DNA from: CAYMJK01 sp043101635
GTDB lineage: Bacteria; Planctomycetota; Phycisphaerae; Phycisphaerales; UBA1924
Direction of reading: 5' to 3'
Assembly (NCBI GenBank): GCA_043101635.1
Contig: JBICIE010000080.1
Location: 1-41,766 of the forward strand
Length of the DNA stretch: 41,766 bases
Shown here: positions 7,471-14,373 of the stretch, in pieces
Layout of the letters: each line of letters opens with the position of its first letter
Numbering within the stretch: position 1 is the first letter of the stretch
The notes under the pieces: generated by a model
Told to the model about the DNA's origin: nothing
Seen by the model: the letters and a program-made list of their open reading frames with translations, nothing else
The model's database searches: none
Program-made: the position numbers and the translations under genes

Positions 7471-8694
7471 ATGAGACGCCAGGCGCCAGGCAGTGCGACG
7501 ATGCTGCGGACCGGATCGAACAGCGGCCGCCGGCGGCTGCCCGGTCTGCGGAATCTGCTCGGCGGGCGCCGGGGGGCGGCGAGCGAGACAGCGCAGGCCG
7601 AGGCCGCGGCCCGCGTCGAAGCGCTGCGGGCCGCCCGAGACGAACTTCATGGCCCGCTGATGAGCCTCGCCAGCGCCGCCGAGTCGCTGCGGGCGATGGA
7701 CGACCCGGCCGGGCCGCGGGGGGCGGTGACCGCCGCGGCCATGGGGCGCACCACCCGGCGCATGCTGACCTCGCTTGATGAGATGCTGGATCTGGCCCTG
7801 ATCGAGGCGGGGCGGCTGGAAGTCGCCAACGTCGACTGCTCGCCGGCCTCGATCCTGGCGGAAGTGGTGTCGCTTGCGGCGCCGATGGCCGAGGAACACG
7901 GGGCCCGGTTCGAGACGCTGCATCGCGGGACCGTTCCGGCCCGGATACGCACCGATCCGGCCCGCCTGCGCCAGATTCTGCTGATCATGGCCCGCTGGGC
8001 CAGCGCAGCGCCGGCGCACGACCCGGTGCAACTCGAGGTTGCGTTCGAGGCGGCGCCGGAGGGGCGCCTGCGATTCTCCCTGCGCGGGTTCTGCGGCGCC
8101 TCGGGACCGGGGCTTCAACTGGCGGGCAAACTGGCGACGCTGCTCGGCGGCCGGCTGGAGCAGCCGGGCGCGGAAGCGGGCGACGCGGCCCGTCTGACCA
8201 TCCCAACCGGGCCGGTCGAGGGTGTCGCCATGGTGGGCGCCGCGCAGCAGGCGCCGGCGCCGGCGACCCCCGAGCCGACCGCGGAGGAGGGGGCGCTGGA
8301 GAGACGGATCCTGCTGGTCGAGCAGGAGGCGGACACCCAGCGACGGATCGCATCGCTGCTGCGCGAGGCGGGCGCCGAGGTCGAGATCGAAGACAACGGC
8401 GCCGACGGCTGCGACCGGGCCCTGGTTGCCGCCAGCGCCGGACGGCCGTTCGACATGATCCTGATGGACCTGCGCCTGCCGGCGCTCGATGGGTACGAGG
8501 CGGCCCGGCGGCTGCGGCGAGAGGGCTATGAGGGGTCGATCGTGGCCCTCGGCGCCGGCGAGGTCGAGCCGGACAAGGCGGCGTGCCTGGAGGCGGGGTG
8601 CGATGACCTGCTCCTGACGCCGGTGTCCCGCCAGTCGCTGGTCAGCGCGTGCGGGCGATGGAGCCGGCGCCGGCTCATCACGGGCGCAGCCTGA
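7471..8694 (+). CDS. degenerate hybrid histidine kinase/receiver protein
   Basis: The 407-aa protein has the layout of a hybrid sensor kinase: a DHp-like helical pair (about 45-120), an ATPase-like part (about 125-245), a Pro/Ala linker (about 258-274) and a receiver domain (279-400). Key residues are missing. The H-box reads RDELHGPL (56-63) where SHELRTPL is usual, so Asp57 replaces the phosphorylated His. The N-box region RLRQILLIMARWASA lacks the Asn, and the G1 box is replaced by GFCGASGPGLQL. In the receiver, Asp333 (ILMDLRLP) is kept, but the conserved Thr is Gly361 and the Lys is Thr383. There is no transmembrane or input domain. It is probably a pseudokinase or protein scaffold. The start could be ATG 7471 or 7501. 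Confidence 0.75.
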   Translation: MRRQAPGSATMLRTGSNSGRRRLPGLRNLLGGRRGAASETAQAEAAARVEALRAARDELHGPLMSLASAAESLRAMDDPAGPRGAVTAAAMGRTTRRMLTSLDEMLDLALIEAGRLEVANVDCSPASILAEVVSLAAPMAEEHGARFETLHRGTVPARIRTDPARLRQILLIMARWASAAPAHDPVQLEVAFEAAPEGRLRFSLRGFCGASGPGLQLAGKLATLLGGRLEQPGAEAGDAARLTIPTGPVEGVAMVGAAQQAPAPATPEPTAEEGALERRILLVEQEADTQRRIASLLREAGAEVEIEDNGADGCDRALVAASAGRPFDMILMDLRLPALDGYEAARRLRREGYEGSIVALGAGEVEPDKAACLEAGCDDLLLTPVSRQSLVSACGRWSRRRLITGAA

Positions 8695-8699
8695 GCCCC

Positions 8700-8705
8700 T
8701 ACGCT
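8700..8705 (+). promoter_or_regulatory. TACGCT -10-like box 5 nt before the Nudix start
   Basis: TACGCT ends 5 nt before the GTG at 8711 and there is no Shine-Dalgarno sequence, which fits a leaderless transcript. Confidence 0.4.
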
Positions 8706-8710
8706 CGCCC

Positions 8711-9235
8711 GTGTCCGACCTTCCCTATCGACTCGCCTGCCTGTGCGACCTGCGCGACGTGGAGGGCCGCATCCTGCTGATCCGGCGCACCCGCAGCCCG
8801 AATCAGGGGCTGTGCTCGCCGATCGGGGGCAAGCTGGATGTGGCCACCGGCGAGTCCCCGGCCCAGTGCGCCCAGCGGGAGATCCGGGAGGAGGCGGGGC
8901 TGGACATCCCCATCGAGCGGCTGCGCCTGATCGGGCTCATCAGCGAGCAGGCCTACGAGGGGCGCGGGCACTGGCTGCTGTTCTTCTTCCGGGTGCTGGG
9001 ACCGGTGGAACTCGGGGCGCGGGAGATCCCCGAGGGGCGGCTGGAGTGGTTCAGGCCGGAGGAGCTGGACGGCCTGCCGCTGCCGGAGACGGATCGGAAG
9101 GTGATCTGGCCGCTGGTGCGGGCGCACGAGCCGTCGGAGATGGCGTCGAGCCTGTTTACGGTCCACATCGACTGCCGCGGCGAGCCGATGCGGTGGACCG
9201 TGGAGCAGGCGGCCGGCGGCAGCGCGGCCGGGTGA
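8711..9235 (+). CDS. Nudix hydrolase
   Basis: Nudix enzymes hydrolyse nucleoside diphosphates linked to another moiety. The 174-aa product carries a Nudix box with a two-residue insertion, GGKLDVATGE followed by SPAQCAQ and REIREEAGL (about 37-62). The REIREEAGL half with the metal-binding glutamates is intact. The N-terminal strand ACLCDLRDVEGRILLIRR and the C-terminal EWFRPEELDGLPLPETDR fit an MTH1/NudG-like fold. Substrate cannot be read from the sequence; mutagenic nucleotide clearance is only one possibility. The GTG start at 8711 follows the TACGCT box. It lies 16 nt after the kinase-like gene. Confidence 0.88.
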   Translation: MSDLPYRLACLCDLRDVEGRILLIRRTRSPNQGLCSPIGGKLDVATGESPAQCAQREIREEAGLDIPIERLRLIGLISEQAYEGRGHWLLFFFRVLGPVELGAREIPEGRLEWFRPEELDGLPLPETDRKVIWPLVRAHEPSEMASSLFTVHIDCRGEPMRWTVEQAAGGSAAG

Positions 9236-9275
9236 GCGAGCAGAGCCGCGAAACCGCCGATCCGGCGCGTCGATC

Positions 9276-9281
9276 TATGAT
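9276..9281 (+). promoter_or_regulatory. TATGAT -10-like box just upstream of nfeD
   Basis: TATGAT lies 7 nt before ATG 9289 (4 nt before GTG 9286). An ATG at 9277 overlaps the box and is therefore a less likely start. No Shine-Dalgarno is visible. Confidence 0.4.
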
Positions 9282-9288
9282 CCGTGTG

Positions 9289-11097
9289 ATGGCGATGGAT
9301 CGCTCACATGGCGCAGCACGGTTCCGGCGCATCGCGTCGCTGATGGCGATGCTGGTGAGCATGGTGGCGCTGGCGGCGAGCGGGCCGCAGCAGGAGGGCC
9401 CGGTCGGGGCGTCGGCGTCCCGCCAGGCCGACGATGTGCTGGTGATCGTGATCGACGGCCCGATCGACGCGGTGACCGCCCAGAGCGTGCGGCGGCGGAT
9501 CGCGATGGCCGAGCAGTCCGGCGCCGACGCGATCGTGTTCGAACTGGATACGCCCGGCGGCGCCATCGGCGCGGTGCTGGAGATCTGCGAGGCGATCAAG
9601 ACCTCGTCGATCCCCAACACGGTGGCGTGGGTGCACCACGAGGCGATCAGTGGCGGGGCGTTCATCGCGGTGGCCTGCCGCGACATGGTGACGGCGGACC
9701 CGGCCAAGCTGGGCAACGCGCTGCCGGTGCTGACGGCGCTGGGCATCTTCCACGTGCCGATGTCGGAGTCGGACCGGCAGAAGATGATCTCGCAGCTCCT
9801 GGTGGAACTGGTCGATTCGGCCCGGCGCCACGGCTACGACGAGAAGCTGGTGCAGGGGTTCATCACGCTGGGCGTGGAACTCTGGCTGGTCGAGAAGATC
9901 GACGATCCGTCGCAGCGGCTGTTCATCGACCGCGAGGAATACAAGCTGCTGTTCGGTACCGAACCGGACGCCGCCAGTCCGGAGATCCCGTCATTCGAGA
10001 TCGGCGAGCGGGGCACGGATGTGGCCGAGGCGCCGGAGGGCGACGACTTCGAGCCGCAGGCGACGCAGAAGGCGGGCGAGGACGACCCGACGCGCTTCCA
10101 GCCGGCCTCGCCGCAACTGCAGCGGTTCGTGGACGAGGCGACCGGCGCCCTGCAGCAGCCGAGTCAGCGGCCGCGCCTGACGCGGGATGATCTCGGCAAA
10201 TGGCGGGTGGTGTCGTACGTCTCCGATGGCAAGAGCCCGGTGGTGCTGACGCACGATCTGCTGCTCAAGTACGGGCTGGCGGAGACGACGGTGCAGAACG
10301 ATGCGCAGCTCAAGGACTTCTTCGCGGCCCAGCGCATCGAGCGGGCGCGCGAGAGCTGGTCGGAATCGCTGGTGCGGATCATGACGATGCCGTGGGTCCG
10401 CGGCGTGCTGATCGTGGTCTTCCTGCTGGGGCTGTTCCTGGAGATGGCCAGCCCGGGGTTGTCGATCCCCGGGGCGGTGGCGCTGGCGGCGCTGGTGGGG
10501 CTGCTGGCGCCCCCGGCGATGATCGGCATGGCCCAGTGGTGGGAGATCGGGGCCATCGGGCTCGGGATCGGACTGATCCTGCTGGAGGTGTTCGTGACGC
10601 CGGGGTTCGGCGTCTTCGGCGTCGGCGGGCTGGTGCTGCTGTTTGCGGGCCTGGTGGGGACGTTCGTCGGCGGGCCGACCGGGGCCTTCGAGCAGCCGGG
10701 GCACGCCACCAGCCAGGCGCTGCGGGGGCTGGTGATCATCGTGCTGGCGCTCGGGACCAGCGGGGTGGCGATGTACTTCCTGTCCAAGCGGATCGGCTCG
10801 CTGCCGCTGCTGAGCGCGCTGGTGCTGAAGGACGCCGAGCCTGACGAGATCCGCGATGAACTGCTGGAGGCGATGGCCCAGCCGACGACGCCGGCGGTGC
10901 GGGTGGGCGCCGAGGGCGTCGCGACGGCGGCGCTGCACCCGATCGGGCGGGTCGAGATCGATGGCGAGATCCTCGATGCCCGGGCCGATCTTGGCTACAT
11001 TGAGGCGGGCCAGCGCATCCGGGTGGTGGCGCTGGCGGATCTGGGGCGCGTGATCGTGGCCCCGATCGAGGACGAAGCTGGAGGCCGGCGCGCGTGA
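9289..11097 (+). CDS. nfeD: long NfeD family membrane-bound serine protease
   Basis: Long NfeD proteins combine a ClpP-like protease, transmembrane helices and an OB-fold, and partner with flotillin-like proteins. The 602-aa product has a signal peptide (about 14-31), a ClpP-class domain (50-250) with VFELDTPGG (83-91), EAISGGAFIAVA with Ser121, and RQKMIS with Lys165, matching the Ser-Lys dyad positions of the family. A disordered acidic stretch follows (about 230-290). Four to five helices lie at about 365-510 and a C-terminal NfeD OB-like domain with GRVEIDGEILDARAD ends the protein. It overlaps the short nfeD gene (GTGA) and leads the nfeD-nfeD-floA operon. Starts at 9277 or 9286 are also possible. 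Confidence 0.92.
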   Translation: MAMDRSHGAARFRRIASLMAMLVSMVALAASGPQQEGPVGASASRQADDVLVIVIDGPIDAVTAQSVRRRIAMAEQSGADAIVFELDTPGGAIGAVLEICEAIKTSSIPNTVAWVHHEAISGGAFIAVACRDMVTADPAKLGNALPVLTALGIFHVPMSESDRQKMISQLLVELVDSARRHGYDEKLVQGFITLGVELWLVEKIDDPSQRLFIDREEYKLLFGTEPDAASPEIPSFEIGERGTDVAEAPEGDDFEPQATQKAGEDDPTRFQPASPQLQRFVDEATGALQQPSQRPRLTRDDLGKWRVVSYVSDGKSPVVLTHDLLLKYGLAETTVQNDAQLKDFFAAQRIERARESWSESLVRIMTMPWVRGVLIVVFLLGLFLEMASPGLSIPGAVALAALVGLLAPPAMIGMAQWWEIGAIGLGIGLILLEVFVTPGFGVFGVGGLVLLFAGLVGTFVGGPTGAFEQPGHATSQALRGLVIIVLALGTSGVAMYFLSKRIGSLPLLSALVLKDAEPDEIRDELLEAMAQPTTPAVRVGAEGVATAALHPIGRVEIDGEILDARADLGYIEAGQRIRVVALADLGRVIVAPIEDEAGGRRA

Positions 11098-11591
11098 CAC
11101 CGCTGATCTGGGGACTGTCGCTGATCGGGCTGGCGCTGGTGCTGACGCTGCTGGAGGTGTTCGTGCCCAGCGGCGGCGTCATCGCGGTGCTGGCGGCCCT
11201 GGTGGCGATCGCGGGGATCGTCGGCCTGTTCATCCACGACATGACGTGGGGATTGACCGGCTCGCTGACACTGCTGGTGCTGACCCCGATCGCGGTGGCC
11301 TTCGGGATCAAGGTGTGGACCAACTCCCGCATCGGCCGGGCCATGATGGGCGTGCCGACCGAGGAGGAGGAGGAGCGCCGGCGGCTGGCCGAGCGCGAGC
11401 GGCGCGAAGCGCGGCTGGCCCTGATGGGCGCCGAGGGCGTGGCGCTCAACGACCTGCGCCCGATCGGCGTGATCGAGATTGACGGGCAGCGCTACGACGC
11501 GGCCAGCGAGACCGGGCTGGTGCGGCGCGGGGCGAAGGTGCGCGTGACGCACGTCACCGACTTCGACATCAAGGTGCGGGAGATCACCTGA
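11094..11591 (+). CDS. short NfeD family protein
   Basis: The 165-aa product has three hydrophobic segments (about 4-22, 28-47 and 55-76) and a charged helix EEEEERRRLAERERREAR (about 88-105). An NfeD-type OB-fold follows, with GAEGVALNDLRPIGVIEIDG and ending VRRGAKVRVTHVTDFDIKVREI. This is the protease-free NfeD1b form, which in other bacteria sits next to floA. The GTG at 11094 overlaps the TGA of the long nfeD. It probably helps anchor or organise the FloA assembly in the membrane; that is family knowledge, not visible here. Confidence 0.88.
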   Translation: MTPLIWGLSLIGLALVLTLLEVFVPSGGVIAVLAALVAIAGIVGLFIHDMTWGLTGSLTLLVLTPIAVAFGIKVWTNSRIGRAMMGVPTEEEEERRRLAERERREARLALMGAEGVALNDLRPIGVIEIDGQRYDAASETGLVRRGAKVRVTHVTDFDIKVREIT

Positions 11592-11619
11592 GCCGGCGCC
11601 GGAGGCGCAGAACGATCGG

Positions 11620-12105
11620 ATGCCGAACCCCACGCTGATGATCGGAGGGCTGGTCGCCGCCATCGTGCTGGCGGCGATCTTCCTCGTGCTCGGCCAGTTC
11701 GCAACCCTGTGGCTGCAGGCGATCTTCTCGCAGACGCGCGTCAGCCCGCTGCACATGCTCGCGATGCGCATGCGGGGGGTCGAGGTGCGCCTGATCGTGC
11801 TGAGCAGCATCCGCGCTGAGAAGGCCGGGCTGGATGTCAGCCCCCATCAGCTCGAGGCGCATCACCGCGCCGGCGGGCGCGTGAGCAACTGCGTCACGGC
11901 CATGATCGCCGCCGCCAGGGCCGGCAAGGCCGTTGCGTGGGACATCGTGGCCGAGGCGGATCTGGCGGGGCTTGACATCCTGGCGCTGACGGCGGAGGCC
12001 GCCGGTTGCCCGCTCGCTGCGCCCACCGAACGGGGCCCGCGCGAGGAGCAGTTCGTCCGCGCTGTCGCCGCGGCGCCGCCGAGCGTCCGGCCGATCGAGG
12101 CCTGA
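11620..12105 (+). CDS. stand-alone FloA N-terminal domain protein (paralogue next to floA)
   Basis: The 161-aa product begins MPNPTLMIGG, close to MPNAILVIAI of the adjacent full-length FloA. It keeps FLVLGQFATLWLQAIFSQTRV (FloA: FLVIGQFATLWVQALLSNARV), LAMRMRGVEVRLIVLSSIRA, LEAHHRAGGRVSNCVTAMI and EADLAGLDIL (FloA: SIDLAGRDIL). It then leaves the family at a 35-residue unrelated tail, before the SPFH domain. It lies 28 nt after the short nfeD and 65 nt before floA, so it looks like a tandem duplicate of the floA 5' part that has been retained as an intact frame. A GGAGG is present but about 14 nt from the ATG. A modulator of FloA is a possible role, but that is inference. Confidence 0.78.
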   Translation: MPNPTLMIGGLVAAIVLAAIFLVLGQFATLWLQAIFSQTRVSPLHMLAMRMRGVEVRLIVLSSIRAEKAGLDVSPHQLEAHHRAGGRVSNCVTAMIAAARAGKAVAWDIVAEADLAGLDILALTAEAAGCPLAAPTERGPREEQFVRAVAAAPPSVRPIEA

Positions 12106-12115
12106 GCGGGCGATC

Positions 12116-12121
12116 TATACT
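12116..12121 (+). promoter_or_regulatory. TATACT -10-like box upstream of floA
   Basis: TATACT just after the mini-FloA stop would give a leader of about 43 nt containing the GGAG of floA. No -35 consensus is visible. It may allow floA to be expressed apart from the nfeD genes. Confidence 0.35.
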
Positions 12122-12170
12122 CCGGCGAGTCACCGGCGGGCAGCGCCGGGTCTCGCGGAGACGCTACCAG

Positions 12171-13190
12171 ATGCCCAACGCCATTCTCGTCATCGCCATT
12201 GTCATCGCCGTCATCGTCGTCTTGGCGATCTTCCTGGTGATCGGCCAGTTCGCGACGCTGTGGGTTCAGGCCCTGCTGTCCAACGCCCGCGTCGGCATCA
12301 CCGAACTCATCGGGATGCGCCTGCGGAAGGTGGACATCCGCACCATCGTCCTTAGCCGCATCCGCGCGGTGAAGGCCGGGCTCAACATCAGCACCAACAA
12401 CCTCGAGACGCACTACCTCGCCGGCGGGCGGGTGCCCAACTGCGTGACAGCGCGGATCAGCGCCACGCGGGCCCGCATCGACCGGGACTGGGACACGGCC
12501 GCCTCGATCGACCTGGCCGGCCGCGACATCCTGGACGCCGTCAACACCAGCGTGAACCCGAAGGTGATCGACTGCCCCAGCGCCCACGGCCCGCGGGCCA
12601 CCATCGACGCGGTGGCCCAGGATGGCATCCAGCTCAAGGCCAAGGCCCGCGTCACCGTGCGCACCAACCTGCCGCGCCTGGTCGGCGGCGCCACCGAGGA
12701 GACGATCATCGCCCGCGTCGGCGAGGGCATCGTCACCACCATCGGCTCGGCCATCAGCCACAAGGCGGTGCTGGAGAACCCGGACAACATCTCCAAGACG
12801 GTGATGGCCAAGGGGCTGGATGCCGGCACCGCCTTCGAGATCCTGTCCATCGACATCGCCGACATCGATGTGGGCGAGAACATCGGCGCAAAGCTGCAGG
12901 CCGACCAGGCCGAGGCCGACAAGCGCCGCTTCCAGGCCGAGGCCGAGAAGCGCCGCGCCATGGCCGTGGCCCAGGAGCAGGAGAACAAGGCCGACATCGA
13001 GAAGAACCGCGCCATCGTGGTGCTGGCCGAGGCCGAGGTCCCCAAGGCCATGGCCGAGGCCTTCCGCAGCGGCAATCTCGGCGTGATGGACTACTACCGC
13101 ATGCGCAACATCCAGGCCGACACCTCGATGCGCTCGGCCATCGGCGGCGACAGCCGGCCCAACCGGCCGGACGGCTCATCGAGCACGTAG
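12171..13190 (+). CDS. floA: flotillin-like protein FloA (UPF0365)
   Basis: FloA forms membrane microdomain scaffolds and works with NfeD. The 339-aa product has the expected order: an N-terminal membrane-inserting segment (about 5-36), the GMRLRKVDIRTIV region (48-60), LETHYLAGGRVPN (78-90), SIDLAGRDILDAVNTSVNPKV (112-132), an SPFH-type core (about 140-265) and an Ala/Glu-rich coiled coil (about 240-310) with ADKRRFQAEAEKRRAMA. The ATG at 12171 has GGAG about 12 nt upstream. Length matches the family (about 330 aa). It is preceded by two nfeD genes and a truncated paralogue. Confidence 0.95.
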   Translation: MPNAILVIAIVIAVIVVLAIFLVIGQFATLWVQALLSNARVGITELIGMRLRKVDIRTIVLSRIRAVKAGLNISTNNLETHYLAGGRVPNCVTARISATRARIDRDWDTAASIDLAGRDILDAVNTSVNPKVIDCPSAHGPRATIDAVAQDGIQLKAKARVTVRTNLPRLVGGATEETIIARVGEGIVTTIGSAISHKAVLENPDNISKTVMAKGLDAGTAFEILSIDIADIDVGENIGAKLQADQAEADKRRFQAEAEKRRAMAVAQEQENKADIEKNRAIVVLAEAEVPKAMAEAFRSGNLGVMDYYRMRNIQADTSMRSAIGGDSRPNRPDGSSST

Positions 13191-13204
13191 CCAGAGACGA
13201 TTTC

Positions 13205-13912
13205 GTGGCGGAGGAGATGTCCATCTCGGTGAACTTCGGCAAACCCATGCCGCTGTTCCCGATGCACACCGTCTGCCTGATGCCGCAGCAGGTCACGCCG
13301 CTGCACATCTTCGAGCCGCGCTACCGCCAGATGATCTCCGACTGCCTCGATGGCGCCGGCCAGATCGCCATGGGCGTCTTCGAGGGCGAGCAGTGGAAGC
13401 AGCAGTACCACGGCCGCCCGCCGGTGCGCGAGGCCGTCTGCGTCGGCCAGATCATCCAGCACGAGCGGATGACCGATGGCCGCTTCAACATCATCCTGCA
13501 GGGCGTCTGCCGGGCCCGCATCGTGCGCGAGGTGGCCGCCGACGGCGTCACGCTGTACCGCCGGGCCATGCTCGAGCCGCTGGGGCTGCCCTTCGGCGAT
13601 GATGAGAAGCTGGTCGGCGTGCGCGAGCGCATGACCGAACTGCTGGAGCACTGGCCGCTGAGCCAGCTCACCCGCGGCCCCTGGGTCGTCGAGCGCCTGC
13701 GCGAGGAGCAGATCCCCCCGGCCGCCGCCCTCGACCTGGTCTGCTTCACGATCTTCAGCGACCCGGCCACCCGCTACCGGCTGCTGGCCGAGCCGGACGC
13801 CACCACCCGGGCCGAGATCGCCGAGGAGGCGCTGATGGACCTGGGCAAGCTGATCCGGCGGGCGGCCGACCAGCACCCCGATGAGTGGCCCAAGGGCCTG
13901 AGCTGGAATTAG
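13205..13912 (+). CDS. Lon N-terminal-domain (LON substrate-binding) protein
   Basis: The 235-aa protein contains only the substrate-binding domain found at the N-terminus of Lon protease, without the AAA+ or protease parts. Visible signatures are PLFPMHTVCLMPQQVTPLHIFEPRY (PLFPL.v..P....L.iFEpRY in the family), GQIIQHERMTDGRFNIILQGVCRARI and a helical C-terminal part. Such stand-alone LON-domain proteins are common, with unproven adaptor-like roles. The start is GTG 13205, 14 nt after floA; an ATG at 13217 is too close to the GGAGGAG to be likely. It may be the last gene of the nfeD-floA unit. Confidence 0.88.
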   Translation: MAEEMSISVNFGKPMPLFPMHTVCLMPQQVTPLHIFEPRYRQMISDCLDGAGQIAMGVFEGEQWKQQYHGRPPVREAVCVGQIIQHERMTDGRFNIILQGVCRARIVREVAADGVTLYRRAMLEPLGLPFGDDEKLVGVRERMTELLEHWPLSQLTRGPWVVERLREEQIPPAAALDLVCFTIFSDPATRYRLLAEPDATTRAEIAEEALMDLGKLIRRAADQHPDEWPKGLSWN

Positions 13913-13917
13913 GCTCG

Positions 13918-14346
13918 ATCCACAGATGACACAGATGGGCACAGATGGGGAGCGGAGCTGGCGCTGCGTGCGCAGGTTCTGCGCAGCGGCGGGGCCGCGG
14001 TAGCCATTCGAGGGCCTCAGGGGCGTGCCCCGGCCGCTCGGGCGCGTGCCCCAGGGGCTCGGGCACGTGCCCCAGGAGTTCGGGCACGGGCCCCGGAGGC
14101 TCGGGCACGGGCCCCGATGGCTCCGGCGTGGGCCCGGATGGCGCGGGCGCCGGTCCTCAGGCCCGGGGCGGGCGCCTTCGGCGCCAGGGCGGGCGCCCGG
14201 AGCTCGCCCTCATCGCGTCGCCCGGCGCCGGGGGCCCCGGCTGTACGATGGAGCCGGGCGCCACCGATCGCCCGGCTGGACACAGGCGGGCCGCGCTCGC
14301 GCCTGCCCGCCCCTCATCTGTGCCATCTGTGTCATCTGTGGATCGA
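13918..14346. repeat. non-coding element with inverted CACAGATG ends
   Basis: The 461 bp between the LON-domain gene and fahA hold no convincing gene. Left end 13918-13950 contains CACAGATG three times (CCACAGATGACACAGATGG and CACAGATG); right end 14312-14345 carries the same motif inverted (CATCTGTGCCATCTGTG and CATCTGTGG), so the ends match as an inverted repeat of about 33 bp. Short CACAGATG-type intergenic repeats are known in several environmental phyla. Between the ends is a GC-rich tandem repeat (listed separately). It resembles a miniature non-autonomous element. Confidence 0.65.
14023..14148. repeat. 21-bp tandem repeat, about six copies
   Basis: Six degenerate copies of a 21-bp unit whose core is GGGCACGTGCCCC or GGGCRCGKGCCCC, itself a palindrome. 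Each copy can therefore form a short hairpin. In one minus-strand frame it would encode a heptad PEPxGHx, but no start or domain supports coding. Confidence 0.7.
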
Positions 14347-14373
14347 TCTCTGCCATCCCCGCCATCCGTGGAT

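Noticed and set aside
7339..8118. Upstream extension of murC to 8118
   Set aside because: The extra 260 residues have no domain, overlap the divergent kinase-like gene, and the GTG at 7338 has a perfect GGAGG.
8743..9276. Extension of nfeD upstream to 8743
   Set aside because: It overlaps the Nudix gene in another frame, and the signal peptide begins only after 9289.
14023..14148. CRISPR array reading of the 21-bp repeat
   Set aside because: Units are contiguous without spacers and are degenerate; there are no cas genes nearby.
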